64,000 bases of DNA, taken from Salvia splendens (Eukaryota; Streptophyta; Magnoliopsida; Lamiales; Lamiaceae). This document shows, piece after piece, positions 33,766-46,440 of the stretch; within the stretch, counting starts at the first letter, position 1; each line of letters begins with the position of its first letter. The position numbers and the translations under genes were made by a program. The stretch covers positions 15,732,063 through 15,796,062 of the forward strand of contig NC_056049.1 of NCBI RefSeq assembly GCF_004379255.2, read 5' to 3'. Below the pieces are notes generated by a model. That model made no database searches. It was given only the letters and a program-made list of their open reading frames with translations, and was not told where the DNA came from.

Positions 33766-35465
33766 TGTCACGACCGCCCTTACTAAGGATAGTAAAGACG
33801 GGGAAATCTTGACTAGGGGAGGAACTAAGAAGCGAGGAAGAAATTGGGGGACACAATAAAAGACAACATTTCACACGAACCTCAAATAAGCTTCAAGAGA
33901 TAATATTTTAATCTAGCAAAAGTTAAGCAGCGGATTTGTGTCTCAAGGTACTTAATGTCATAAAACAGTATCAAGTAATGCGGAAGACTTCTAGGAAATA
34001 ATTTCAAGCAAGGCAGCAGAAAAACAAGTATCAAAGGAGAGTCTTAGGATGATGCCCATGTATGAAGACACGACGCATCCGGGAATTCCTAAAGCTTGAC
34101 TCAACATCTGCTGCAACATCCCGCTCAACTTGCACATAGAGAAAACATATGCAGAGCTGAGTACTTGATATACTCAGTGGACACAAGCCGAAATAGTTGA
34201 TAAAAGTTATGTCATCCATACCACAGTGAACTCAAGTTTTACATTTAGATAAGAAATATCATCGAGTATCATGAAAACAGTTTCATAGTCTGGTCAGACA
34301 ATCAATCTTCCCACTTTCTCAACAATCGAACAATCACATCATCTTTCCACAGTGCGATGAAAGTGTGGCCACACTATTCGCCCACGAGACCGGCCGACTA
34401 GCAAGGATGGCTCCCCATCCCACCGATGTACACAGCCTGATAGGGTTTGCGGCCCTACTCAGACCCGAATTCGTTTCACACATAACCCTATAGCCTAACA
34501 GAGCAAGCTCAAACGAACTAGGCAACAATCTCAACATCAAAACAATCATGGCATGACATAACACTTTAAACTACCCTTATAACTCCGTAATCATACTTTT
34601 GAAAATATAAAAGAGTTTAGTAAAAGAAAGCCCACCTCGCTTGCTTATACAACACAATTCACAACTTTAAGGCAACCCTTGCTCTTTGTACCCACGTACG
34701 CAAAACAACCCTTGTCAACACCATAACACAATCAGTTTTTCCATCAACACATTTATCATGCATGCCATATCGTTCCTTTCATCGTTTTCTTATATTGCTC
34801 ATCCCAAACGTTCACCAACATAAACGAAACGCACACTCTAGCATACATCAACGTGCAACACATAATCACATCATAGGATACATTCCGTATTTACACATGT
34901 ATCATGTAATGCATTCAAAGCTTGACAACAAAGCTTATTTCAACAAAATCAGAATCTGGCAAAACGGCACAGTATTTTTGTAAAAATCATTAAAATTCCA
35001 TCCGATCTCATATGAAGCTAAAATTTGGTCACCACACAGAAGACACATAAAGGTTTTTCCAGCTAAAATTCCACACCAAAATCATATATTTTGATCGGTC
35101 AAAACAAAAATGAAACTAACTGGATGAAACATAATTTCTGGCAAGACTGCGCAGTTAAATTGAAAAATTCTTTATTAATTCGTCCGTCATCAATTGAAGC
35201 TAAAATTTTGACACAACACCGAAAACATCTGAGACTTCATCCAGTTAAATATTCATGTCAAAATAAGATCGTTTTATTGGTCAAAAACTCGTCGGAACCT
35301 ACTGTCCGAACACAACAGTTTTCATGCTCAACATTCACAAACCCTAGTTTGTCTATCATACATCCACACATACATATTCATGATTCCAACACATATTCAT
35401 GCTTCAAAAACGAAATTACAACCATGCTTTCATAATCACTCATAACATTCACCAATGATTCAACC

Positions 35466-35508
35466 ACACACTTACACACACACATACATACGCGCACACA
35501 CACACATT
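35466..35508. repeat. AC-rich microsatellite
   Basis: Imperfect CA/AC repeats with CATA and CGCG interruptions inside the F1 LTR. Confidence 0.7.
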
Positions 35509-35778
35509 TATTCTTGTGCAACCATCCTTCCCAACCAATTAATTCTTAGATCTGCGATTCTGCACTCACTATATGCATGAGGGGTTCAAGAATCATGGAT
35601 TCATTGATAAGAAGGGGAAAGGTGGATAAAAAATTATACCTTTCTCTTGAAAACAATCGGTGGGAATGACAATTGGTTGATTTCTTCGATGAATCTTTGA
35701 GTTTCCAACTCCAACACGAAGCAAGAACGAAGAATTGGTGGAGGAGTGGTGGAGAGGGAGAAAAGTGGCATGTGGGAG

Positions 35779-35975
35779 GAGAGGGAGAAGGGAGGCGTGT
35801 GTTATGAAAGTAGGGTTAGGGTTTTTTTTTTCAATTTATAGTCTAGGTTTAATCCCAAAATTAAATTAAATAATTAAAATTGTGGAAGAAATAAAATAAA
35901 GAGAGAAGGGAGGCATGTGGTATAAAAGTAGGGTTAGGTTTTTTTTTCAATTTATAGTCTAGGTTTAATCCCAAA
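35779..35975. repeat. Two-copy tandem duplication in F1
   Basis: 35779-35859 and 35901-35975 share GAGAAGGGAGGC, then AAAGTAGGGTTAGG and a CAATTTATAGTCTAGGTTTA segment. The period is about 120 bases. The E4 LTRs have this sequence once. Confidence 0.8.
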
Positions 35976-36376
35976 GAAGGGGGAGGGATTTTCGAATTTT
36001 ATGCTATTTAATTAGCAAGGATATTTATTTGGAATTTACCAGGAGAGAATATACTCACAAAAATAGGTAAAAAGATGGTGAGTATCCCATAAATAAGGTA
36101 ACAAACAATTCAAAAATCTCCAAGTAGGGAAAGAAGGGAGGGGGCGTGTAATATGGGAAGCAATTGAGAAAAATATTTAAATCCTCAAATTAAATAGGAA
36201 TATGATTTAAATTTGATAATTTCTTGTAGGAAAAGACTCCCACAAAATAGGTAACAAATAAATTAATCCCACAAGGAAATTTAGGGTATAAGGGGCGAAA
36301 ATTATGAGGTCTTAAAGAAGGAAAGATTCAAATCCCAATTAAAATAGGATATGAAGAGATTCAATTGGATTTTAAT

Positions 36377-37440
36377 TCAATGGAAGGGAATAAGTAAAGT
36401 ACCAATTAGATTAACAAAATAATTCCTTCTCCTAATCCCTAATGACAACAACTTCATCATCGAGAAGATAATCCCCAATGACAACAACTTCAAAACTTCC
36501 TTCAAAATCTCTTCCTGCATATTTGGTTTCAACTTCCGTTGTGGGTCCCGGGTTGCTTTAGCTCCTTCTTCCAACCTGATATGGTGCATACACACACCTG
36601 GGCTTATTCCTACTAAGTCTGTCAGACTCCACCCGATGGCCTTCTTGTTCTTACTCAGCACAGCCTGTAGTAGCCTGGCAGTTTCTTCAATTCAACTTGT
36701 GGGGGGAGCGTATCTGATGGCAAAGGATTTCTCTCTGATTTGTCTTCTCTCTCCGTTTCTAACTCGACTGTACATTATGTACTGACCGGTATCTTAGCAC
36801 TTGTGGTTCTCGTGAAGTCTGGCTTTTGACATAATTCCTTAATAACTTCTTCGACTTCCTCATCAGTAAGCTCCTGACTGTTGATCAATTCACACCATGC
36901 AGTGGCATCCATGTCTGCCTGCTCATACACATCTAAGGCCTGAAGTTTTTCCTGCAATAACTCAACCTCAAGGTATTCTTGGACTAGGCGGTCAATCACA
37001 TCAACATAGCATAGATTCTCATAATCAATGGGTTTCCTCGTAGCTTCATCAATATTTAATGTGAATTTTACTCTATGAAAATCTATGCATATTGTTCCCT
37101 CAGCCATGTCTACAATCGTTTTTGTTGTTCTCAAGAAAGGTTTTCCTAGAAGTATTCCACTAGACTCTCTGGCTTCAGGTGCACTCATTTTGATCACATA
37201 AAAGTCAGCAGGATACATGAAATCATGCACTTTTACTAACACATTCTCTAAGACACCCTCAGGATTAATGCATGACCTATCAGCCAGTTGAATTAAGACT
37301 CTAATGCTTGTTAACTTCACTCCCTTCAAACAATTGTATATCGACAAAGGCATGACATTTATGGATGAACCTAGGTCGCACATTGCATGGTCAATTTTTA
37401 CATTTTCAATGGTTATGGGTAGAGTGAACATACCTGGGTC
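36377..37440 (-). pseudogene. E2 protease and RT start
   Basis: 37431-36775 is a long protease frame with HAMCDLGSSINVMPLSIYNC, NVLVKVHDFMYPADFYVIKM and PFLRTTKTIVDMAEGTICI, followed by the RT linker (YVDVIDRLVQEYLEVELLQE). The active site reads D-L-G-S-S where E1 has D-L-G-A-S. 36661-36432 is the RT N-terminus (NKKAIGWSLTDLVGISPGVC). RT ends at the F1 junction, where a short local duplication of the AATCCC(T/C)AATGACAACAAC segment lies (36440-36490). Confidence 0.87.
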
Positions 37441-38436
37441 GGCTCACTTGGGTGGGAGCTTCTCCTGGACATTAGCCAACGCTATTCCTTCCACCACGAT
37501 TTTCCCGTCCTCCTTCGCTTTTCCTGCGATGAAATCTTTGATGAATTTCCCCAACGGGGGCAGCTTCGGGTTATGGCCATCCCTACCAGGCAGTAGGTCT
37601 CCTTCTGGGCAGCTTCACAGCTTGGAGGAACGGTTTGGTGACATCCAGTTTCCCAAATATGTACGAATAATCCATGGGGTTCACCTTCTTTCTTTTTATT
37701 ACAAAGCGATTCAGGATCGGCTTTTCTCCCTTCGCTACCCTCCTTGGAATTTCGGTGATTTCCTCAGAATTCTCTACTTCCGCTCCGGTTGGGGGCTCAG
37801 TAACTTACCCGATTGTTATGGCCATTTCTCACAGGAAGTAGGTCTCCTTCCTTTTCACTCTCACACGAGTCCTTTCCAATTTGTACTAGTTCTATCACTT
37901 GAGGGTTTGGCCTTCCTACTCCCTTTCTCCAGATTTCATCCCTTGCACTCGGCTCTCCTACCGGCTTCTTCATCTCAGGCCCCTTGTATGATGTTCCGGA
38001 TCGTAGTGTGACCTTGCTCACATTTGCTTTCCCCGATATATGGACTGTAGACGGAAGCGTCCCTGAGTTCCCCTTCATCTCACTTATCGAATTTGCCAGC
38101 TGGGATTGTTGCTTGTTCATAATATCCATATTAGCCTTGTGTTCCTTTTGAGCACTCTACATCCCTTGCACCACTTCATTGTTGGATTACAAGTCATTCC
38201 TCATATTTTGCTGTGAGGAAAATAGCTCTCCCATCATGTCCTCGATCGACCTTCTTGGCTTGTTGTGATTCTGGTATTGGCTGGGTCCTGGCTGGTGGTA
38301 AGAGTTGTACTGGCTATTCGGATTCTGCTGGTAATTCGGGTTATTTGAGTGATAGGTAGGGTGCGGCTGAATTGGGTTAGGTGGGTAGTAATTGTACTGG
38401 TTAGAGTGGTTTGGGTTGTCTTGGTGAGAATGGTGC
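37441..38436 (-). pseudogene. E2 gag C-terminal region and linker
   Basis: 38129-37797 encodes MDIMNKQQSQLANSISEMKG and VSKVTLRSGTSYKG, matching the linker of E1 at 29988. 38497-38234 is the Asn/Gln/Thr-rich tail in a shifted frame. The Gag core, leader and 5' LTR of E2 are missing. At about 38437 the sequence switches to the env-position ORF of another Athila-like copy. Confidence 0.8.
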
Positions 38437-38940
38437 TCCGCTGGTTGTGCTTGCTACACCGCCAAGTTGACTTAGGCCCGCCAACGTTGTTCCCCAATCC
38501 ATGTTAGGTTTTCTTGTTTGAGGTATACCGCCAGAACGTCGAGAGAGACCATCGGTGCTATCAGTGGAACTGACGTCTGCGGCGGTGGTTGTGGAACTGT
38601 CGGTTGTGTTTCCACCAATGGTTATACCTCCGGCTGTTCTTCTCGGCGGGGTGATGGGGGTTTTGCTGAGGCTTGTTTCTAGGCTGGTTTCTTTTTTCCC
38701 ATGGTTAGAATTCATGGTCAGTCTTGGTTTTACCGGTGGTAAATAGGGTAGTTTCTGGAATTTTTTATAATTGCAGGTGAGGGTTTGTAGAGGTGAAGGG
38801 AATAAGCGGTTGGGGGGTTATATAGTGGTGAAGGCAGTTGAGGGTTACGACCGGTGGTAGGCAGTCTCCATGTCGCGATGCTTCGGGTGGAAGGCAGTTG
38901 AAGATCCTCGCCGCTGATTGGATGGCGCTATTGGGACTAC
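38437..38940 (-). pseudogene. E6 env-position ORF start and spacer, fragment
   Basis: Minus-strand coding from ATG near 38704 (M-G-K-K-K-P, with an upstream ATG at 38715) matches the E2 start at 17205 and the region 11345-11095, including NMDWGTTLAGLSQLGG in one frame. Frameshifts and TAG codons break it. 38705-38940 matches the pol-env spacer of E2 (17206-17455). It ends at GATGGCGCT, where D-related sequence starts. The partner spacer half resumes at 52943 with GGCACTTGTCACC. Confidence 0.75.
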
Positions 38941-38956
38941 CGCAGCAGAAGACACG

Positions 38957-38961
38957 GAAAA
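38957..38961. repeat. Target site duplication of E4, left copy (GAAAA)
   Basis: It precedes LTR start 38962 and recurs at 51346-51350. Confidence 0.93.
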
Positions 38962-41900
38962 TGTCACGACCGCCCATACAAGGGTACCACAACGCGGCGA
39001 TCGTGACCGACATGCATGGATAACATATTTAAAAGAACATCTTGATTAACTTAAAGGAAGAAAAACAACTTAGTTTAAAGAGTTTAAAGTTAAATTTTTT
39101 TTTTTGAAAAGACATAAGGTAAAATACTTTCAAAAAGGACAACGGGGAAAATTAGCCTTAAGAAATACAACAACTAAAACTGAAGTTGAACAAAAACTTA
39201 ACTTAAATCTCGAAGAATAAAATTTTCAAAAGACAACATAAACACTAGTTTAAAACTCATCACCACCATACATGTTCAAACACAAAGCATAAAGGAAAGA
39301 TTAAGTCTTGAGTCATAGTTCAAGTTATAGCAGCGGAAAATACGGTTTAAGGAGAGTCAAGGACGACGCCTATGTATGACGACACAACGCATCCTAAGTA
39401 CTTAAGCCGGCTCAACATCCACCGCAACATCCCGCTCAACCTGCACATAAGAAAATAATATACAGGGCTGAGTACTTGTTGTACTCAATGGGCTCATGCC
39501 GAAAACATTTTAATAATAGTTATGTCATCCATACCAGTGATCTCGAGTTTTATGTAGTAAGAAAATATCATGAGAAACACAAAAATATTCAAGTCTGGCC
39601 AGACAATTTATCTCCCCACTTTTCACATCAATCCATCAATCACATCACAGTGCGATGATAGTGTGGCCACACTATTCGCCCACAAGACCGGCCGACTTGC
39701 AAGGACGGTTCGCGATCCCACCAGTGTACACAGCCCGATAGGGTTTACGGCCCTACTCGGACCCGAATTCGTTTCACAACACAGCCATATAGCCTAACGG
39801 AGTAAACTCATACGAACTAGGCATCAGGCACACAATCTCATAACAAAAACAACATGGCATGACATAACAGTTAAACCACCCTTATATCTCCACATAATAT
39901 TTTTCGGAAAAGTAAAGAGGTTTGAAAAGAAAGCCCACCTCTTTCGCTTAGCAATTCACAACCCAACTTAGCAACTCTCGATCCTCGAGTTCACGAATAC
40001 ACAACACCCTTGTCAACGACAACATAAGTCAGCCTCACACTTCAACATATTACTATGCATGTCCTATCGTCTCTCTCTCATCGTCTTTCTCAATCCCCCA
40101 ACCCAACATACGTCAAAAAGGTGTAAAGACACACGTATCGCATTACAACTTATCACAAGTGCTTACACGATTTAGACACGTTCCTTGGACATACATGCAT
40201 CATACAATACTTTTAAACTTGAAAATAAGAGTTATTTTAACAAGGCAGAAAACTGGCAGAACTGCGCGACCGTTTTGTAAAAATTACTATACATTCACCC
40301 GACATCAAAAGAAGCTAAATTTTGGTCACAATACAGAAGACACATTCAAGCTCATACATGAAAATTTTCACACCGAAATCACGTCATTTAGTCAGTCATA
40401 TCACATATTAAACTCTCTGGTCGTAACATACAATTTCCCACAGTATTGCGCAGTTCATTTGAAAAATTCACCATAAATTCATCCGATCCCCAAAAAGGCT
40501 GAAAATTTAACACGACTAGAAGACACTTCAAATTTGCATATAGTTCAAGAATCACATCAATCGGAGGTGATTTGGTCAGTCAAACAGAAAACGAAACATT
40601 CATGGCGAGAACTCACGTTTCTGGCAGATTTGCGCAGTCAACTTCAAAAATTTATTAAAAATTCATTTTTCGATAAAACAGGCTGAAATTCACACGAGAC
40701 ACAGAAAACACCTTGAAGTTTACTCAGTAAAAAATTCGTTAGTTTGATGGGTCACTGGTCGTGCATCACAGATTTCTGGTTCAAGTTCGAAAATAGGGTT
40801 TTTAAACTTCCACAATACAACCACCGATTTTTCATGCTCGAAAACACATAATCATGCTTACACGTTCCTCATACACATATTTGCATACAAACTCATATTA
40901 TTCACCCAATAAATAGATCCAACTCACATGATTTCAAACAACAACGCAAAAACAATAAGTTCTTACGAAGCACACTTTCCCTCCCGTTAAAACTTGCGAT
41001 CTATCGAACCTACACCCTCTACATGCATTTATGACTCAAGAACATGGTCAACACGGATAGGATGATAAGAAGTGAGCAATATACCTTCTTTGACACAAAA
41101 CGAATCGGTAGAAACGATGGATGAAGCGATTCGTCGGAGACTCTCGAAAATAACTTCAACGGATTGCAAGAACACGAGTTGGATGGAGGATTTTGGAGAT
41201 GGGAGAGTGGGGGAGATGAAAAAAAACGTGTGGGGGAGGGAGAGAAGAGAGGGGACGAATTTTTTGAGGTGAATGGGGGCTAGGGTTTGATTATTTGCTA
41301 TTTATTTGTTAGGTTTAAAAACCCACACATAAGGAATTAATTAAATTGGGGGGAGATATATAAAAAAATAAAATTCCCACAATTAAAATAAAAAGTAGGC
41401 GTGTGGTTTGAAGGTGGGGAAGTCAAAATTTTGCTGATTTAATTACAAGGAAATATAGCAATATTTACTTGGAGAGAATATTCATAAATTAGGAAATAAA
41501 GGTGAATATTCCATAAACAAGGGAACAAAAATAAATTAAATCTCCAAGTAGGAAATAATAGTGTAGTGGACGAAAATTTGAGGGGGAAAGCACAAGGAAA
41601 TTATTTAAATCCCCAATTAAATAGAATAGGATTTAAATTATGTAATTTCTTTATAGGAAAAGGGCTCCCATAAAATTAGGAAACAAATAAAATATTCTCC
41701 AAAATTTATTGGAGGGGGCCGAAAAAATTAGGCTCAAGTAGCCAAGGCAAAAATCCCAACTCTCTATTTATTTTGGGGTGAAGAAATAAAATATAACATG
41801 ATTTAATTGGATTAAATTCAAAAGAAGAGAGTCAATAAAGCACCAATTAAATCAAATGAAAAAGAATCCTATCTCCTATTGGAGATTTTTGAAACTCCCA

Positions 41901-42244
41901 AGGATAAAAGGATGGAGTTCGAATTTCATGTAGTGTAATTTAAGATCCATTGGTTTGAATTTAATTTGGAATAATGTCCCAAAACAATTAATTAAATCCA
42001 CAAAAAGAAGTACTATTTCAATAATTAGAGAGGGCCGAATTTTTCAATGAATTGACTTGAGAAAGAATAAATGCATGATCTTATTAATAATTCCCCTCAT
42101 TGGAAAAAAATATAAAAACTCAAGCTCATCATTCACATTAACCACGACAATTTATTTCACGCAACTCACTTAATCACATAGAAACAAAAGTTTCATAAAT
42201 TCCAATAACGTATTAAAAGAGTCACAAAAGTTTGGTATGTTACA
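38962..42244 (-). repeat. E4 3' LTR (left)
   Basis: This 3283-base LTR is nearly identical to 48073-51345. It has 41 bases near 41833-41873 that the right LTR lacks, and lacks about 30 bases near 40725-40755 that the right one has. No gene is supported inside; small open frames such as 41072-41272 recur only because the LTR is duplicated. Confidence 0.93.
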
Positions 42245-42257
42245 TCCTTCCCCTCTA
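42245..42257 (-). other. Polypurine tract of E4
   Basis: Minus-strand TAGAGGGGAAGGA directly abuts the 3' LTR start TGTAACATACC. Confidence 0.9.
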
Positions 42258-42288
42258 AACAGAAATTTCGTCCCAAAATTTAAACGTC

Positions 42289-44040
42289 TCACACAAACAG
42301 CTCGGGAAACTTTTCTTTCATTTTATCTTCTAACTCCCACGTAGCTTCCTCGGGACCATGGTGCTTCCACAACACCTTCACGGACGCTATCGACTTGTTT
42401 TGAAGCTCTTGTACCTTCCGATCTAGTATTGCTTCGGGCCTTTCCTCGTAGCTCATGTCGGGGGTTAGGATCACTTCCTCTTGATGAATCACATGCTTGG
42501 GGTCGAACACGTACTTGCGCAACTGCGACACGTGGAATACGTTGTGCACGTTCCCAAAGCTGGGAGGTAACGCCAATCGGTACGCTACAGGACCTACTTC
42601 GTCGATGATCTCGTACGGTCCCACAAAACGCGGTTTCAGCTTGCCCTTCACTCCAAATCTCACAACTCCTCTCGTCGGGGATACTTTCAAGAACACGTTG
42701 TCACCAACGTCGAATTTGATTTCCGTTCGACGCACATCAGCATACGACTTCTGTCTATCTTGAGCTTCCTTGATCCTTGCGCGGATTTGGTGCACAATTT
42801 CGGTCATCTCCTCTATAGCGTCGGGTCCTAACATCTTCCTCTCGCCAACTTCATCCCAATAAAGTGGGGATTGACACTTTCTGCCGTACAGGGCTTCATA
42901 CGGAGCCATATCGATCGTCGCTTGATAGCTATTGTTGTAGGCGAATTCAACCAACGGTAGAACAGTTTCCCAACTTTCCCCTCGATCTAGGACAACGGCT
43001 CGCAACATATCCTCAAGCGTCTGAATCGTCCTCTCTGACTGCCCGTCCAATTGCGGGTGATAAGCAGTGTTGAAGTTCAATTGTGTGCCCAATTCTCGTT
43101 GCAAACTCATCCAAAACTTTGATGTGAACTTCGTATCACGGTTGGACACAATAGTCTTTGGCACTCCATGCAAACGCACAATCTCATTCACGTACAGCTT
43201 TGCTAACTTATCCGCGCCATAAGTAATCTTAATCGGTAAGAAGTGCGCGCTTTTAGTAAGTCGATCGATGATCACCCAAATCGCGGTGTTACCCCTTTGT
43301 GACTTTGGTAAACCCGTCACGAAATCCATAGCTAGATGCTCCCACTTCCATTCGGGAATTTCAAGCGGTTTTAACTTCCCATATGGCCGTTGGTGTAAGG
43401 CCTTCACTTGTTGGCATGCTAGACATCGTTCCACATATGACGCTACGTCCCCTTTCATTCCATTCCACCAAAACCGTTGCTTCAAATCCCGATACATCTT
43501 CGTGCTTCCGGGGTGTACGATGTAAGGCGTGTCGTGCGCTTCACTCAAAATCTCATCTTTTAGCTCCTCATCGCTCGGCACACACAGTCGTCCATCATAC
43601 GTCAAAGCATTATCCACCTCCTCACGGTAATGATCAAGCTTCTCGGCTCTCACCTTCGCACGTAATTCCTCCAACTTTCCATCACGTCGCTGGGCTTCTA
43701 TGAGCTTGGTCTTCAAATCTGGCTCAATCACTAGCGTCGCCAATCTTGCACCCACTGTCTCGGGCGCTTTCACTATCTCCACTCTCATCTTGTCGAACTC
43801 GTGAATCAGCGCTTCCTCTTGCGTTAGGAAATAAGCCAGTTGAGGTTGGTTCTTCCTACTCAAAGCATCGGCGACCACGTTCGCCTTGCCCGGATGGTAG
43901 TTAATACCGCAGTCATAGTCTTTCACGACCTCTAACCAACGTCGTTGTCGCATGTTTAGCTCCTTCTGCTCGAAGAAGTACTTGAGACTCTTGTGATCGG
44001 TGTAGATTTCGCATCTAACTCCGTAGAGATGATGTCTCAT
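42289..44040 (-). pseudogene. E4 RNase H tail, integrase and chromodomain (583 codons, integrase Asp lost)
   Basis: This is the longest open frame in the window. Residues 1-65 are the RNase H end and connector ([17 protein letters not shown]). A zinc region at about 165-215 has [17 protein letters not shown] then CLACQQVK. The integrase core at about 235-350 has [28 protein letters not shown] and [16 protein letters not shown]. Residue 300 (codon 43143-43141) is Asn where relatives have the catalytic Asp of S-D-R-D, so the D,D,E triad is broken. A GPY-type motif ([10 protein letters not shown]) and a C-terminal chromodomain, about 540-583 ([19 protein letters not shown]), follow; the latter normally steers insertion to heterochromatin. 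The frame is continuous only because the mutation is missense. The start codon is an artefact of an upstream deletion: it begins within RNase H. Confidence 0.92.
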
Positions 44041-45001
44041 TCGGTCTCAACTGTCGGGAAGCATATGCTACCACCTTCCCATCTTGCATTAACACACATC
44101 CTAGTCCTACTTTCGACGCGTCCGTATAGACGGCGAAGTCCTTGTCGGGTTTTGGTACCACTAGGACTGGTGTTGTAGTCAATTTCTCCTTCAATAGTTG
44201 GAAACTCGCCTCGCACTCTGGCGTCCAAACCACCTTAATTCCTTTCTTTAGTAGTTGCGTCATCGGTCTCGCAATCTTAGAGAATCCCTCGATGAATCGT
44301 CGATAATATCTCGCCAATCCCAAGAAACTGCGGATTTCACTTGGCGTTTTCGGCGATTTCTAATTCTGTACGGCCTCGACCTTTGCTGGGTCCACTTGAA
44401 TTCCATTTGCCGTCACAATATGACCAAGAAAGTTCACTCGAGTCAACCAAAACTCACACTTACTAAACTTGGCATAAAGTTTCTCCTTTTGCAATGTTTC
44501 CAACACTGTCTGTAGATGCTGTCCATGCTCCTCCTCGTTCTTCGAGTATACCAACACGTCGTCGATGAAGACTAACACAAACTTGTCAAGATACTCATGG
44601 AAAACTCGGTTCATCAAGTCCATGAAAACGGTTGGGGCGTTGGTCAGCCCAAATGGCATCACGATAAATTCATAATGGCCATAACAAGTGCGAAAAGCAG
44701 TCTTAGGCACATCCTCTCGTCGGACCTTTAATTGATGATATCCCGACCTCAGGTCCATTTTCGAGAATACACCCGCTCCTCGGAGTTGGTCAAACAAGTC
44801 GTCAATTCTTGGTAGCGGGTACTTAATCTTCAAAGTCCACTTGTTGAGCTCACGATATTCAATGCACATCCTCATCGTGCCATCCTTTTTCTTAACGAAC
44901 AACACTGGCCCTCCCCACGGTGACACACTAGGCCGAATAAAACCCAAGTCGAACAGTTCTTGCAACTGAATCTTCAACTCTGCCAACTCTTTAGGGGCCA
45001 T
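44041..45001 (-). pseudogene. E4 reverse transcriptase and RNase H start
   Basis: 45001-44360 is [42 protein letters not shown] and the active site [11 protein letters not shown] near 44550. A TAG near 44358 stands where W of NWKSPKTP is usual, a TGG change. 44323-44015 continues with [19 protein letters not shown] and RNase H ([20 protein letters not shown]). Between RPNE and the next frame about 20 residues, including the RNase H catalytic Glu region, are deleted with a frameshift. RT itself has intact catalytic Asps. Confidence 0.9.
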
Positions 45002-45004
45002 TCG

Positions 45005-45427
45005 TTATGGTGCCTTCGACACTGGCGCAGATCCGGGTTCTAAGTCGATGGTAAACTCCACTTGTCTGTCAGGCGGTGGTCCAGGTAAGGTTTCAGGGAA
45101 CACATCGGGAAAGTCTCGTACTACTGCCACGTCTTCCACTTTCAACTCCTTCTTCTCCTCTCCGTTCAAATACACAAAATATGTCGGACGCCCTTTTCTT
45201 ATCATCGTGGTTGCTTGCATAGCAGAGATTATGGAGGTTCTTCGGTTCATGGAGATTCCATACAAGATGGCCGACTCGTCACCAGGGGTTTGAAAAGAAA
45301 TCTGTGTCTCTTTACAGTGAATCATTGCGTGGTTCTCGGTAAGCAAAACCATTCTCAAAATTATGTCAACGTTCTCCAAAGGCATGACGTGTAAAAGTCG
45401 AGCTACTACTCCTAACTCTCCTAACAC
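45005..45427 (-). pseudogene. E4 protease end and protease-RT linker
   Basis: The segment reads LGELGVVARLLHVMPLENVD, then IHCKETQISFQTPGDES and FPDVFPETLPGPPPDRQVEF, the usual lead into Tekay-type RT. A TAA at about 45004 replaces the Tyr before R-M-A-P. The D-S-G-A active site and the front of protease are missing. The motif L-G-M-D-W-L, seen in the homologue at 63740, reads RMVLLTE here, so this part is altered. The same gene region occurs inverted at 63311-64000. Confidence 0.85.
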
Positions 45428-46440
45428 AAACTTTAGTCAAACAGTCTTAACTTAGATATGAACCGATTTTGAAATATAACAATTGGTTATGATCATCCGC
45501 ACGGAGCTTGAAAGAACATAAGATAGGTCATGAATATGAGATGGAATCAAATAAATGTCAATTCTCATAGTAGGCTACCAAAAGATAATTCAGTTGTTCG
45601 ACCAAATTTGGAAGGTCCACACATCAATGGATAATTACTTAAAGAGTTGAGGATAAAAAGGATTAGTTGCGTAAGGATTGAGAAATGTAGGCAGTTGTCA
45701 CAAAGCAGTACAGATCATGGTTCAACGAAAATCTTAATATGGAATGATAGATTCACGTGTTCATAAGTTTGTGAAAGATAACCAAAGTCAAAGGGGCTTT
45801 TGAATAAAAAATCAAGTGTATTAAGTTTGTTAAGGCAAGGTACAAAATGTAGGCCTTAACTTTGTTTTGTAGAAAGATAACTTTGTTTTGTAGAAAGAAA
45901 GGTCCTATTATGGAAATGATACATATAGTGGAACTGAACCAAAAGAATTTCACTCTGTAAGAAAGAACTTGACACAGACATGGTGACCAAATGAAAAGTT
46001 GAACAAAAGTTCCAAGAGAAATATCCCACAGAAAACATGTCTGCGAAACGTGATTGTATTGAAGGACATAACTGCAAGCAGTCTTAGGAATGAAGTTCAA
46101 TAGCAAAGGCTCACAAAGTCAAAATATTGTTCATAGAAATAATAAGTCAAAGAAGACTACAATCAATCCAATTGTCCAAAGTTATGAAGGCAACACCACT
46201 TTCCAAGAATTGAAAGTGAGTTATGACTCAATGGAGGAAAAGAAATAATATGCATCACTTGCAAGGGGTGAATGAAACAAGCCGTTAAGTAGACAAGGGC
46301 TCATGGTTATTTGAAAGGTCCTGAAAAATAACTTCTTAGAATCCAAGTAAGAACTGTTGATTAAAATAGTTTGTTATAGCTATTAAAGTCGTACCACCTC
46401 GTTCATCTTTCGCAAGCCGAGACTGGTAACATCGCTCTAA
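45428..46440 (-). other. E4 interior without recognisable coding
   Basis: AT-rich, with no gag match. 45477-45535 matches 63312-63365 in inverse orientation, so the first 60 or so bases are pre-protease sequence of the same family. Next to it about 180 bases present at 63366-63640 are deleted. The rest was not recognised; degenerate gag is possible but unsupported. Confidence 0.55.

Larger units (their letters stand above)
33766..36431 (-). mobile_element. F1: truncated Tekay-like LTR in E2
   Basis: It begins TGTCACGACCGCCCTTACTAAGG, the same family of LTR end as 62138 and related to E4. It follows the E4 LTR order (CGACGCATCC, ATGCAGAGCTGAGTACTTG, AGTGTGGCCACACTATTCGCCCA, GCAGAGCCGACC-like steps) to about 36431. 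The last 360 or so bases, with the expected GTTACA end, are missing. About 600 bases of E2 RT are missing at the same junction, so a deletion removed the LTR end together with flanking pol. No internal region remains. Confidence 0.8.

Noticed and set aside
42289..42450. Host chromodomain gene
   Set aside because: The chromodomain is in frame with integrase and ends just before the polypurine tract, the standard place in Tekay/Del chromoviruses.
45428..46440. Degenerate gag of E4
   Set aside because: No Gag motif could be read in any minus frame. Only the first 60 or so bases are relatable to pre-protease sequence at 63312.
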